From NCBI RefSeq assembly GCF_003966125.1, contig NZ_RXMA01000024.1, positions 21,270-85,269 on the forward strand: a stretch of DNA of 64,000 bases. Reading direction: 5' to 3'. The stretch's first letter is position 1. Every line of letters begins with the position of its first letter. The DNA comes from Azospirillum griseum (GTDB lineage Bacteria; Pseudomonadota; Alphaproteobacteria; Azospirillales; Azospirillaceae). Position numbers and translations under genes: made by a program. Positions 16,688 to 25,202 of the stretch are shown one piece after another. Under the pieces are notes generated by a model, which ran no database searches, was not told where the DNA came from, and saw only the letters and a program-made list of their open reading frames with translations.

Positions 16688-16814
16688 GGCGGCGCGTCTC
16701 CCCAGTTGCAACGGTTGCGGCGAAGTCTCTTGCACTCCTCCTGTGCGGTCAACGCACAAATTTGCGCCAAGCTGCCTGCGCGCGACGCGCTCGCTTCGCA
16801 AAAACGCAATATGT

Positions 16815-16844
16815 TTGACGCGCGGCAAGTCCACAGACCATAGT
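16815..16844 (+). promoter_or_regulatory. putative sigma-70 promoter of the deformylase gene
   Basis: TTGACG (16815-16820) and CATAGT (16839-16844) are separated by 18 bp, 65 bp before the hutG-like start. The -35 matches consensus at five of six positions; the -10 is weaker. Confidence 0.4.
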
Positions 16845-16908
16845 TCCGCCCGATGCTGCGCTGCACCGGAAACGGGCGCGCGGACGCCTTCCGGTCACGA
16901 GACGAGCC

Positions 16909-17733
16909 ATGGAATCCTTTCGCTTCCAGCCGGGTGAAACCCCGGTGTTGCTGAGCATTCCGCATGTCGGGACGATGATCCCCCCGGACATTGCGGCGAC
17001 CATGACCGACGCGGGGCTGGCCCAACCCGACGCCGACCGGCATCTGGACCGCCTGTATCACTTCGCCCCGGCGCTGGGCATCGGCTTCATGACGCCGCTC
17101 TGTTCGCGCTACGTCGTCGATGTGAACCGCGACCCCACCGGGCAGCCGCTCTATCCCGGGGCCAGCAACACCGAAATCTGTCCGCTGACCACCTTCGACA
17201 ACGCCCCGATCCACAAGCCCGGCCAGGAGCCGGACGCCGCCGAGATCGAACGGCGCATCGGCGCTTACTGGCGGCCCTACCACGAACAGCTCCGCCGCGA
17301 ATTGCTGGCCCTGAAGGAGCGCTACGGCGTGGCCATCCTGTTCGACGCCCATTCGGTGCGCCGTCAGGTTCCCCGCTTTTTCGAAGGGACCCTGCCCGAT
17401 TTCAGCTTGGGAACCGCCGACGGCCAGACCGCCGCCCCGGCGCTGGTCGGACGCCTGATGAACGTGCTGACCGCGTCGGAGCGCTACTCCGCCACGCTGA
17501 ACGGCCGGTTCAAGGGCGGCTACATCACCCGGACCTATGGCAACCCGGCCGACAACATCCACGCCATCCAGTTGGAATTGACCCAGGCCACCTACATGGA
17601 CGAAGAGCCGCCTTACGGCTTCCGTCCCGACCTGACCGCGCAGGTCCGCCCGTCGCTGGAACGGCTGATGAGCGTGATCGTCGAATGGGCGTGGGAAAAG
17701 GCCTCGGGCCGTCGGCGCTCGGGCTATCTGTAA
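16909..17733 (+). CDS. hutG: N-formylglutamate deformylase
   Basis: The enzyme hydrolyses N-formyl-L-glutamate to glutamate and formate at the end of one histidine degradation route. The 274-residue protein shows the FGase family marks LLSIPHVGTMIPPDI, CSRYVVDVNRDPTGQPLYPG, ILFDAHSVRRQVPRFFEGTL and the Glu-bearing AIQLELTQATYM. The length is normal for the family. The other hut genes (hutU, hutH, hutI) are absent here, so it acts as a stand-alone gene in this window. A strong hairpin terminator follows its stop codon. A broader role as an N-formyl amino acid hydrolase cannot be excluded. Confidence 0.9.
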   Translation: MESFRFQPGETPVLLSIPHVGTMIPPDIAATMTDAGLAQPDADRHLDRLYHFAPALGIGFMTPLCSRYVVDVNRDPTGQPLYPGASNTEICPLTTFDNAPIHKPGQEPDAAEIERRIGAYWRPYHEQLRRELLALKERYGVAILFDAHSVRRQVPRFFEGTLPDFSLGTADGQTAAPALVGRLMNVLTASERYSATLNGRFKGGYITRTYGNPADNIHAIQLELTQATYMDEEPPYGFRPDLTAQVRPSLERLMSVIVEWAWEKASGRRRSGYL

Positions 17734-17769
17734 AAGCCCGCCCGGCCCGCCAAAAACACCGCCCAAACG

Positions 17770-17806
17770 AAAGGGGCACCGGCGATCTCCCGCCGGTGCC
17801 CCTTTT
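17770..17806. terminator. bidirectional intrinsic terminator between hutG and degP
   Basis: A perfect 15-bp stem (17770-17784 with 17791-17805) encloses the 6-nt loop atctcc. Its ends are A-rich on the left and T-rich on the right, so it can end transcripts from both convergent genes. Confidence 0.85.
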
Positions 17807-17822
17807 CACACAGTCAACCCGC

Positions 17823-19355
17823 TCAGCTCAGCGGGATGGCGACAAAGCGCAGGTCGCCCTTGCGGTCCACCAGCAGCAGGATGGATTTCTTGCTCTGCTC
17901 CTTGGCCTTCTGGACGCGGCTGGTCACGTCCTCCGGCTTGCGGACCTCTTCCTGGCCGACCTCGATGATGACGTCACCGGCCTTCAGGCCCTTTTCCGCC
18001 GCCGCCGAATTGGCCTGCACCTCGGTCACGACCACGCCCTTCATGTCGGGCTTGATCTCGTACTGCTGGCGCAGTTCCGGGGTGATGGTGGTGAATTTCA
18101 GACCCAGCGATTCGGTGGCCTTCTGCGCCGGGGCCTTGTCCTTGCCGCCCTTGTCCTCGTTGGCGGCGAGCAGGCCCTGCTCCTCGGCGGCTTCGAGTTC
18201 GCCGACCTTGACCTGAAGCGTGACCGGCTTGCCCTTGCGCCACACCTCGATCGGCACGGCCTTGTCGATGCCGGTTTCGGCGACCACACGCGGCAGGCGG
18301 CGCATCTCGCCGATGTCCTTGCCGTCGAACTTGGTCACGATGTCGCCCGCCTGCACGCCCGCCTTGGCCGCCGGACCGTCCGGCGTCAGCGAGGCGACCA
18401 GCGCGCCCTTGGGCGCTGGCATGCCCAGGCTTTCGGCGATCTCCGGCGTCACCGCCTGGATGCGCACGCCCAGCCAGCCGCGCCGGGTCTTGCCATACTC
18501 CTTGAGCTGGGCGACCACCTGCTTGGCGAGGTTGGACGGGATGGCGAAGCCGATGCCGACCGACCCGCCCGACGGCGAAAAGATCGCGGTGTTGATGCCG
18601 ATGACCTCGCCGTTCAGGTTGAACATCGGCCCGCCGGAGTTGCCCCGGTTGATCGACGCATCGGTTTGCAGGAAATCGTCGTAGGGACCGGCGTCGATGT
18701 TGCGCTGGCGGGCGGAGATGATGCCCGCCGTCACCGACCCGCCCAGGCCGAACGGGTTGCCGATGGCCAGCACCCAATCGCCCACGCGCATGGCGTCGCT
18801 GTCGCCGAACGGCACGGCGACCAGCGGATGGCTGGTCTTGATCTTCAGCAGGGCGACGTCGGTCTTGCTGTCCTTGCCGACCAGCTCCGCCTTGATGTTG
18901 GTGTCGTCCTGCAGGATGACGGTGATCTCGTCGGCGTCCTGCACGACGTGGTTGTTCGTCACCACATAGCCGTTCTTGGCGTCGATGATGAAGCCGGAGC
19001 CGAGCGAGGTCGCCTTGCGCTGCGGCTGGTCCTGCTGCTGCTGGCGATCAAAGAAATCGCGGAAGAAATCCTCGAACGGCGAGCCGGGCGGGAATTGCGG
19101 GACCTCCGGTCGCTGGCCCGGCTGGCGCTGCGGTGCCGATTGGGTGGTGGAGATGTTCACCACCGCCGGCAGCAGCTTTTCCGCCAGATCGGCGAAGCTG
19201 CCGACCGCAGCGGCGCGCGAGGGCGCAACGGTGGTTTGGGCCGCGCTGACGGCGGGGGCAGCGACCACGGCGGAAAACGCCAGCAGGAGAGCGGCGGCTG
19301 CCGGGAAAACGCCCGCCTTCAGGCCACGGCGTTCGGATATCGGTGTGCGACTCAA
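17823..19355 (-). CDS. degP: periplasmic serine protease DegP/HtrA (Do family)
   Basis: This is an ATP-independent protease-chaperone for misfolded envelope proteins. From the chosen start it has 510 residues: a signal peptide (GVFPAAAALLLAFSAVVAAP), a Gln/Pro-rich LA-loop region, the trypsin-like domain with His136 (VTNNHVVQD), Asp166 (KTDVALLKI) and Ser240 (INRGNSGGPMFN), and two PDZ domains beginning at GWLGVRIQAVTPEIA and about LGLKFTTITPELR. The start is taken as TTG 19355, which has AGGGAG 7 nt upstream; the frame extends to 19499 but without family similarity. It follows hflK and hflC on the same strand after a 203-bp gap. That order fits a joint envelope and membrane quality-control unit. 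Confidence 0.93.
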   Translation of the reverse strand: MSRTPISERRGLKAGVFPAAAALLLAFSAVVAAPAVSAAQTTVAPSRAAAVGSFADLAEKLLPAVVNISTTQSAPQRQPGQRPEVPQFPPGSPFEDFFRDFFDRQQQQDQPQRKATSLGSGFIIDAKNGYVVTNNHVVQDADEITVILQDDTNIKAELVGKDSKTDVALLKIKTSHPLVAVPFGDSDAMRVGDWVLAIGNPFGLGGSVTAGIISARQRNIDAGPYDDFLQTDASINRGNSGGPMFNLNGEVIGINTAIFSPSGGSVGIGFAIPSNLAKQVVAQLKEYGKTRRGWLGVRIQAVTPEIAESLGMPAPKGALVASLTPDGPAAKAGVQAGDIVTKFDGKDIGEMRRLPRVVAETGIDKAVPIEVWRKGKPVTLQVKVGELEAAEEQGLLAANEDKGGKDKAPAQKATESLGLKFTTITPELRQQYEIKPDMKGVVVTEVQANSAAAEKGLKAGDVIIEVGQEEVRKPEDVTSRVQKAKEQSKKSILLLVDRKGDLRFVAIPLS

Positions 19356-19558
19356 CTCTGCTCTCCCTGCCAGACGTCCGGCCAATTCATGAACGGAATG
19401 ACGAACCGTTCCGACGATGTCGGCCCCATGTTGGGCCAGGAGTATGGCCGCAACAGGGCGGAACGGTCCAGAAAAGTCATGCGGAACCAGAAACATCACA
19501 CAAAGACGCGCCCCCGCGTTCCGGCGTCGCCGAACACGGGGGCGGAGACCATGGCCGG

Positions 19559-20422
19559 TTACGGCGTGGGCTTGCCGAAATAGCGGAAGAACTCGCTGTT
19601 CGGCGACAGCACCATGGTGGTGTCGTCCTTGTTCAACGCCTTGCGGTAGGCTTCCAGCGACCGGTAGAAGCCGTAGAAATCCGGATCCTTGGATGTCGCC
19701 TCGGCGATCAGCTTCAGGGCCGTGTTGTCGCCTTCGCCGCGCAGGATCTGGGCGTCGCGCTGGGCCTCGGCCACCAGAACCGTGCGTTCGCGTTCGGCGC
19801 GGGCGCGGATTTGCTGGGCCTGTTCCTGACCCTGGGCGCGGGCCTCCGACGCCTCGCGCTCGCGTTCGGAGCGCATGCGGGCGAAGATCGACTGGCTGGT
19901 TTCCTGCGGCAGGTCGGCGCGGCGGATGCGGACATCGACGATCTCGATGCCGAAGCGCTGGGCCTCCGCGTTCACCTGGGTCTTGATGTCCGACATGATC
20001 TTGGCGCGGTCTTCCGACAGCACGGTCATGACGGTGACATTGCCCAGCACGCGGCGCAGCGCGGAATTGACGGTGGCGTTCATGCGGGTTTCCGCCACCG
20101 CCTCCGTCCCCGCCGTCTGGTAGAAGCGCAGCGGGTCGTGGATGCGGTAACGGGCGAACGCGTCCACGTCCAACCGCTTCTGGTCGGCGAGAATGACCTG
20201 TTCGACCGGCGGGTCGAGATCCAGAACGCGGCGGTCCAGGATGCGGACCTCCTGGACAAAGGGCAGCTTGAATTTCAGGCCGGGTTCGGAAATGACGCGG
20301 CGCGGTTCACCAAACTGGAGGACCAACGCCTGTTGCGCCTCGTTGACGGTGAAGAGCGAGGCGGACCCGATGATGCCGAGGGCGGCGATGCCGAAGCCGA
20401 TGGCGGCGAGCGAGCGACTCAT
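19559..20422 (-). CDS. hflC: HflC, modulator of FtsH protease
   Basis: This is a membrane-anchored SPFH-domain protein that assembles with HflK around the FtsH protease and modulates degradation of membrane proteins. The 287 residues include one N-terminal transmembrane helix (AAIGFGIAALGIIGSASLF). The band-7 domain starts at VNEAQQALVLQFGEP and shows PGLKFKLPFVQEV, then a long charged coiled coil (REREASEARAQGQEQAQQI). The length is normal. It starts 13 bp after the hflK stop, so the two are one transcription unit. Confidence 0.96.
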   Translation of the reverse strand: MSRSLAAIGFGIAALGIIGSASLFTVNEAQQALVLQFGEPRRVISEPGLKFKLPFVQEVRILDRRVLDLDPPVEQVILADQKRLDVDAFARYRIHDPLRFYQTAGTEAVAETRMNATVNSALRRVLGNVTVMTVLSEDRAKIMSDIKTQVNAEAQRFGIEIVDVRIRRADLPQETSQSIFARMRSEREREASEARAQGQEQAQQIRARAERERTVLVAEAQRDAQILRGEGDNTALKLIAEATSKDPDFYGFYRSLEAYRKALNKDDTTMVLSPNSEFFRYFGKPTP

Positions 20423-20435
20423 GATGCGTTCCTCC

Positions 20436-21668
20436 TCAGCGGCTGGCCGGTTGGGTCTGGGTGCCGGGCGACGCCGTGGCCCCCTGACCGTTCTGGGCCG
20501 CCGGGCGCGGCGCGGGGGCGACGTGCGGCGACAGTTGGTTCAGCGGCAGATAAGGGATGACGCCCTGGTTGGCCCCATCGACGATGATCTTGTTCCGGCC
20601 CCGCAGAATCTCTTCCATCGTTTCCAGATACATCCGCTTGGCGGTCACGTCCTTGGACAGGGCGTAGGCCTCATAGACCTTGCGGAAACGTTCGGCGTCA
20701 CCCTGGGCCAGGCTGACCACCTGCTCGCGGTAGGCCGATGCCTCCTGCACCAGGCGTTCCACCTCGCCGCGCGCGCGGGGGATGATGTCGTTGCGGTAGG
20801 CTTCGGCCTCGTTGCGGGCGCGTTCGCGGTCGGCGCGGGCGCGCTGCACATCGTTGAACGCGTCGATCACCGGGGCGGGCGGGTCGGCCTTCTGCAACTG
20901 CACCTGGGTGATTTCGATGCCCGCCTGATACTCGTCCAGCATGGTCTGGAGCAGCTTGCGGGTGGCGTTTTCGATCTGCTGGCGCGCTTCGGTCAGGGCC
21001 GGTTGCAGTTCGGTGCGGCCGATCACCTCGCGCATCGCGCTTTCGGCGGCCTTCTTCACCGTGATTTCCGGCTCGCGGATCTTGAACAGGAAGTTCTTGG
21101 CGTCCTTGATGACCCAGAACACCGTGAAATCGATGTCGATGATGTTTTCGTCGCCGGTCAGCATCAGCGATTCGTCGGGCACGTCGCGGTCGGCGCGCCG
21201 GGTGTCACCGGCTGAACGATAGCCGACCTCGATGCGGTTGACGCGCGTCACCTTGGGCAGCAGCACCGTTTCAATCGGCGACGGCAGGCGGTAACGCAGG
21301 CCCGGATCTTCGGTGCGCACCCATTCGCCAAAGCGCATGACCACGCCCTGCTCGTCCGCCTCCACGCGGTGAATGCCGCTGGCCAACCAGATCAGCGCCA
21401 GAATGCCGACGCCGATGCCGACCCCACGGCCCGATCCGAACCCGCCGGGCATCACGCGGCGCAGGCGGTCCTGGCCACGGCGCAGCAAATCCTCCAGGTC
21501 GGGCGGCTGCGGCCCACCGCCGCCACCGCCGCCGGACGGACGACCCCACGGGTTGCCCGGCCCGCCATTGTTGGAGCCGCCGTTGTTGGATCCGTTGTTG
21601 CCGGGAGGCGTGCCCCAGGGGCCACCGCCCCCGCCCTGCCCACCACCGCCCTGATTGTTCCACGGCAT
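20436..21668 (-). CDS. hflK: HflK, modulator of FtsH protease
   Basis: This is the partner of HflC in the FtsH holocomplex. It begins with a cytoplasmic Gly/Asn/Pro-rich tail (MPWNNQGGGGQGG and a GNNGSNNGGSNNGG stretch), then a transmembrane helix (VGIGVGILALIWLASGI). The SPFH domain has VEADEQGVVMRFGEWV and DPGLRYRLPSPIETV. A C-terminal Pro/Gln-rich tail follows the coiled coil. The ATG at 21668 is preferred to 21677 because the AGGGGA ribosome site lies 9 nt upstream of it and directly abuts the other. MPWNNQ is the usual start of this family in alphaproteobacteria. Confidence 0.95.
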   Translation of the reverse strand: MPWNNQGGGGQGGGGGPWGTPPGNNGSNNGGSNNGGPGNPWGRPSGGGGGGGPQPPDLEDLLRRGQDRLRRVMPGGFGSGRGVGIGVGILALIWLASGIHRVEADEQGVVMRFGEWVRTEDPGLRYRLPSPIETVLLPKVTRVNRIEVGYRSAGDTRRADRDVPDESLMLTGDENIIDIDFTVFWVIKDAKNFLFKIREPEITVKKAAESAMREVIGRTELQPALTEARQQIENATRKLLQTMLDEYQAGIEITQVQLQKADPPAPVIDAFNDVQRARADRERARNEAEAYRNDIIPRARGEVERLVQEASAYREQVVSLAQGDAERFRKVYEAYALSKDVTAKRMYLETMEEILRGRNKIIVDGANQGVIPYLPLNQLSPHVAPAPRPAAQNGQGATASPGTQTQPASR

Positions 21669-21728
21669 ACGCGTCATTCCCCTGTTGTGGCGCTCTCGCT
21701 GCGGAAAGCTCGGCGTCCGCCGATCTCT

Positions 21729-21757
21729 TTACCATTCTTGTCCGACGGTCCTATAGT
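21729..21757 (+). promoter_or_regulatory. putative promoter of mrp
   Basis: TTACCA (21729-21734) and TATAGT (21752-21757) are spaced by 17 bp in the divergent hflK/mrp gap, about 78 bp before the mrp ATG. Confidence 0.4.
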
Positions 21758-21834
21758 GCCGCTCCCCTCTCGGATCGGCGCGTCCACCATCGGATGTCCT
21801 GCCAAATATCGGGAACCCAGCGGAGTTTTCAACC

Positions 21835-23010
21835 ATGGCGCAGATCGGCGAAGCGCAAGTTCTGGCGGCGCTGAAGACCATCATCGACCCGGACCGGGGC
21901 GGCGACATCGTCAGCCTGGGCATGTTGTCGGGTCTGGTGGTGCGCGACGGCCACGTCGCCTTCTCCATCGAGGTCGATCCCAAACGCGGGGCGCAGGCCG
22001 AACCGGTGCGTCACGCCGCCGAAAAGGCGGTGGAGGCGCTGCCCGGCGTGCTGTCCGTCACCGCCATGCTCACCGCCCACCGCGCCGCCCCCCAGGCCGC
22101 CGCGCAAAGCCAAGGCGGCCATCACGGCCACAGCCACGGGCCGGGCGGCCACAGCCATGGTTCGCAGGGCGGCCCCCAAGGTGCCCCCCAAGGCGGTCCC
22201 CAGGGACAAAAGGCGCTGGTTCCCGGCGTCAAGCACATCGTCGCCGTGGCGTCGGGCAAGGGCGGGGTCGGCAAATCCACCACCTCGGTCAATCTGGCGC
22301 TCGCGCTGGCCGCCAACGGGCGCAAGGTCGGGCTGCTCGACGCCGACATCTATGGCCCGTCGATGCCGCGCATGATGGGCATTTCCGGCCGCCCCAGCAG
22401 CCCCGACGGCAAGCGGCTGGAGCCGATGGAGAATTACGGCATCAAGGTGATGTCGATGGGCTTCCTGGTCGCCGAAGACACGCCGATGATCTGGCGCGGC
22501 CCGATGGTGATGAGCGCGCTGCAGCAGATGCTGCGCGACGTGAATTGGGGCGATCTGGACGTGCTGGTGGTCGACATGCCGCCCGGCACCGGCGACGCGC
22601 AATTGACCATGGCCCAGCAAGTGCCGCTGGCCGGGGCGGTCATCGTCTCCACCCCGCAGGACATCGCCCTGCTGGACGCCCGCAAGGGCCTGAACATGTT
22701 CCGCCGCGTCGATGTGCCGGTGTTGGGCATCATCGAGAACATGAGCTATTTCTGCTGCCCCAACTGCGGCCACCGCACCGACATCTTCAGCCACGGCGGC
22801 GCCCGCAAGGAAGCCGACGATCTGGGCATGGAGTTCCTGGGCGAAATCCCGCTGCACCTGTCGATCCGCGAAACCTCCGACCAGGGTCAACCGATCGTGG
22901 TGTCGCAACCGGAGTCGGAGCACGCCCAATCCTACCGCCGGATCGCCGCCCGCCTGTGGGACAAGATCAGCGGCGGCGGTCGCGCCGCGCCGCGCATCGT
23001 CGTTCAATAA
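21835..23010 (+). CDS. mrp: Mrp/ApbC iron-sulfur cluster carrier ATPase
   Basis: This is a P-loop NTPase that binds and hands over Fe-S clusters to apoproteins. Residues 1-85 form a MIP18/DUF59 domain (ALKTIIDPDRGGDIVSLGML). The ATPase part shows the deviant Walker A SGKGGVGKSTTSVNLALAL (about 140-158), DADIYGPSMPRMMG and DMPPGTGDAQLT. The cluster-binding pair is in YFCCPNCGHRTDIF. Between the domains is an unusual His/Gly-rich linker (GGHHGHSHGPGGHSHG) that could bind metal. The start has GGAG 9 nt upstream. It is divergent from hflK. Confidence 0.95.
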   Translation: MAQIGEAQVLAALKTIIDPDRGGDIVSLGMLSGLVVRDGHVAFSIEVDPKRGAQAEPVRHAAEKAVEALPGVLSVTAMLTAHRAAPQAAAQSQGGHHGHSHGPGGHSHGSQGGPQGAPQGGPQGQKALVPGVKHIVAVASGKGGVGKSTTSVNLALALAANGRKVGLLDADIYGPSMPRMMGISGRPSSPDGKRLEPMENYGIKVMSMGFLVAEDTPMIWRGPMVMSALQQMLRDVNWGDLDVLVVDMPPGTGDAQLTMAQQVPLAGAVIVSTPQDIALLDARKGLNMFRRVDVPVLGIIENMSYFCCPNCGHRTDIFSHGGARKEADDLGMEFLGEIPLHLSIRETSDQGQPIVVSQPESEHAQSYRRIAARLWDKISGGGRAAPRIVVQ

Positions 23011-23060
23011 CGCGCCGCGATCGACGCGCACGCGTCACGCCCATCACGCACCCGACTCGC

Positions 23061-23101
23061 GAATGAACACGGATCAAGAACCACCTTGTCCGTGTTCATT
23101 C
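23061..23101. terminator. long hairpin in the 326-bp gap after mrp
   Basis: gaatgaacacgga (23061-23073) and tccgtgttcattc (23089-23101) are perfect inverted copies. An inner caag/cttg pair extends the stem to 17 bp around the loop aaccac. There is no T-run, so it may be a factor-dependent stop, an mRNA stabiliser or a protein site. The rest of 23011-23336 holds no gene I can support, only degenerate copies of (t)ctgagg. Confidence 0.5.
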
Positions 23102-23336
23102 ACCTTTGAGGGCACGTCTGAGGGCGTGATGCCAGTCTGAGGTGAAGCTGACTCATACCGGCGGGCAAAACCGCTGACTCACGGAAAGGCGTTCCCAAGG
23201 CCGCCAAACCATGATTCGGATCCCCATCCTGGTCCGGCACCGTTCCGCTGGTTCGGGGTAATTTCCTTCAATACCGCTGACCTGCGCCCAGCGACACTGA
23301 CCGGCATGCCCCCTTGTTCAACACAGGAAGCCGGAC

Positions 23337-23747
23337 GTGACGCGCTGCGCCTTCATCATTGACCACACCCTGCCCCCCGGCCTGATCGCCAACACCGCCG
23401 CCGCGCTGGCGATGTCGCTTGGAAAAGCGCGTCCCGATCTGGTGGAATGCGATCTGCGGGACGCCGATGGAACCGGCCATCCCGGCCTGACCACCATCGT
23501 GATGCCGATCCTGGTTTCCGACGCCGAGGGGCTGCGCGCGCTTCGGCAGCTGGCGGCGGAGCGGGAGGGCGATGGGTTGGGCGTGATCGGCATGACCGAT
23601 GTTGCCCAGCGCGCCAAGAACTACGACGAGTACCGCCAACGGCTTGCCGCCACCCGGCGGGGGGATCTGCGGTATCGCGGCCTCTGCCTGCACGGACCGG
23701 CGACGCTGGTGCGCTCGCTGACCGGTTCGCTGCCGTTGCTGACGTGA
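23337..23747 (+). CDS. DUF2000 family protein
   Basis: This is a 136-residue protein matching the DUF2000 family: CAFIIDHTLPPGLIANTAAA, LAMSLGKARPDLV and DADGTGHPGLTTIVMPIL. The family adopts a peptidyl-tRNA hydrolase-like fold, but no reaction has been assigned. The start is GTG with GGAAG 6 nt upstream. The stop is 11 bp before the LysE-type exporter gene, so the two are probably one operon, which may link it to amino acid handling. Confidence 0.75.
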   Translation: MTRCAFIIDHTLPPGLIANTAAALAMSLGKARPDLVECDLRDADGTGHPGLTTIVMPILVSDAEGLRALRQLAAEREGDGLGVIGMTDVAQRAKNYDEYRQRLAATRRGDLRYRGLCLHGPATLVRSLTGSLPLLT

Positions 23748-23758
23748 GGGCGGCGGTG

Positions 23759-24349
23759 ATGATGACGCTGTATCTGTCGATGGCCGGTTTTGCCCTGGCC
23801 ACCTCGATCTCGCCCGGCCCGGTCAATGTGATGGCGCTGTCCAGCGGCACCGCCCACGGCCTGCGCGCCACCTTGCCACTGGTCGCCGGTTCCACGCTGG
23901 GATTTGTCCTGCTGCTGGTTCTGGCCGGAATGGGGCTTGCCGAGTTGCTGCGCGGGTGGCCTCTCGTCGCCACCTTCACCCGCTGGGCGGGAGTCGGATT
24001 CCTGCTGTGGATGGGTTGGGCATTGTGGACCAGCGGCGGCGGGGTGGCGGCGGGGCATCCACCGCCCGCCCCGTCCGCCTGGCAGGGAGCCGCCATGCAG
24101 TGGCTGAACCCGAAAGCCTGGGTTGCCGCGTTGGCCGGAGCCGGAGTGTACGCCGGGGACGATGCGGCGCGGCTCTGGAGTCTGGCGGCGGTCTATGCCG
24201 TTGTCTGCGGTCTGTCCATCGGTGTCTGGGCCTATGCCGGTGCCCGATTGCGCCCGCTGTTGGCCGATGCGCGACGGATGCGCCTGTTCAACCGCGTCAT
24301 GGCCAGCCTGCTCGCGGCGAGCGCCATTCCCATCGGGCTGGCCGTCTGA
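23759..24349 (+). CDS. LysE-family amino acid exporter
   Basis: This is a 196-residue inner-membrane transporter with about six helices. The LysE/RhtB signature SISPGPVNVMALSSGTAHGL is in the first loop, followed by WAGVGFLLWMGWALW and the second conserved part MQWLNPKAWVAALAGAG. It would export a basic or other amino acid. The ATG at 23759 has GAGGG 8 nt upstream; the open frame extends further left but overlaps the DUF2000 gene without similarity. The convergent AraC-type regulator next to it is a common partner of this family. Confidence 0.88.
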   Translation: MMTLYLSMAGFALATSISPGPVNVMALSSGTAHGLRATLPLVAGSTLGFVLLLVLAGMGLAELLRGWPLVATFTRWAGVGFLLWMGWALWTSGGGVAAGHPPPAPSAWQGAAMQWLNPKAWVAALAGAGVYAGDDAARLWSLAAVYAVVCGLSIGVWAYAGARLRPLLADARRMRLFNRVMASLLAASAIPIGLAV

Positions 24350-24373
24350 TCCGCGCTGTCCGGTTCGCCGCCG

Positions 24374-25177
24374 TCACGCCCGACGCAGATATTGGCCGGG
24401 CGTGGCGGCGACATGCCGTTTGAAGGCGCGCTGGAAATGGGCCTGATCGGCGAATCCGGCCTCCAACGCCACATCGACGATGGAGCGGCCGCGCCGCAAC
24501 TCCTGTTTGCCGAACTGGATGCGCCGGTTGATCTGGTAGGCGTGCGGGGTCATGCCGTAGCGCGCCTTGAAGGCCCGCACCAGATAGGAGGGCGACAGAC
24601 CGCAATGCGCCGCGATGTCGGCCAGCCGCAGAGGCTGGGTGCAACGGGCGGAGATGAAATCCGCCGCCCGCGCCAACGCCGCATGGTCGCCACCCTGCGG
24701 TTCATGGTCCAGGCCCCCGCCCAACCTGTCCCGCAATCCGCCGAAGAAGGATCGCGCCGCCGCGTCCTTGTCGGCGCTGCTCAACGTTGGATCGAACAGC
24801 CGGATGAACAGCCGGGCGAGCGCGTCGGCCAGCGCCGGATCCCGGCTCAAGGCGGGCGCGAAGGGCCGGAACCGCGCCTCCCCTTCCACCGCCGCCAGCC
24901 ACGCCGGATCGGCGTACAGCATCCGATAGGACCACGCCTGCCCGTCCAGCGGGTTGCAGGCATGGGCCTCCTCCGGATTCATCAGCACGGTGGAGCCACA
25001 CGAGACACTGTGGCACTTCGAGTCGATGCGGAACTCGCTGACGCCGCCGCAGACCAACCCAATGGAAAAGCTGGGGTGGCTGTGCCAACCGTAACAAACA
25101 CCCTGCCCACCGTCGATGAAGCGCGCCTCCAGATGCGGCAGCGCCGGATCCCGCCAAAAGCGGTGGTGGTTGCTCAT
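24374..25177 (-). CDS. AraC-family transcriptional regulator
   Basis: This is a 267-residue regulator with an N-terminal cupin-like ligand domain (GVCYGWHSHPSFSIGLVCGG, MNPEEAHACNP) and a C-terminal double HTH. The first HTH is RLADIAAHCGLSPSYLVRAF, and the second contains IVDVALEAGFADQAHFQRAF, ending in VAATPGQYLRR. This is the AraC type often found beside LysE exporters. The start is set at ATG 25177, with GAGGGGG upstream. It is convergent with the exporter gene and is probably its regulator, although the ligand is unknown. Confidence 0.88.
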   Translation of the reverse strand: MSNHHRFWRDPALPHLEARFIDGGQGVCYGWHSHPSFSIGLVCGGVSEFRIDSKCHSVSCGSTVLMNPEEAHACNPLDGQAWSYRMLYADPAWLAAVEGEARFRPFAPALSRDPALADALARLFIRLFDPTLSSADKDAAARSFFGGLRDRLGGGLDHEPQGGDHAALARAADFISARCTQPLRLADIAAHCGLSPSYLVRAFKARYGMTPHAYQINRRIQFGKQELRRGRSIVDVALEAGFADQAHFQRAFKRHVAATPGQYLRRA

Positions 25178-25202
25178 CCTGCGCCCCCTCACCCTTGCCC
25201 CC

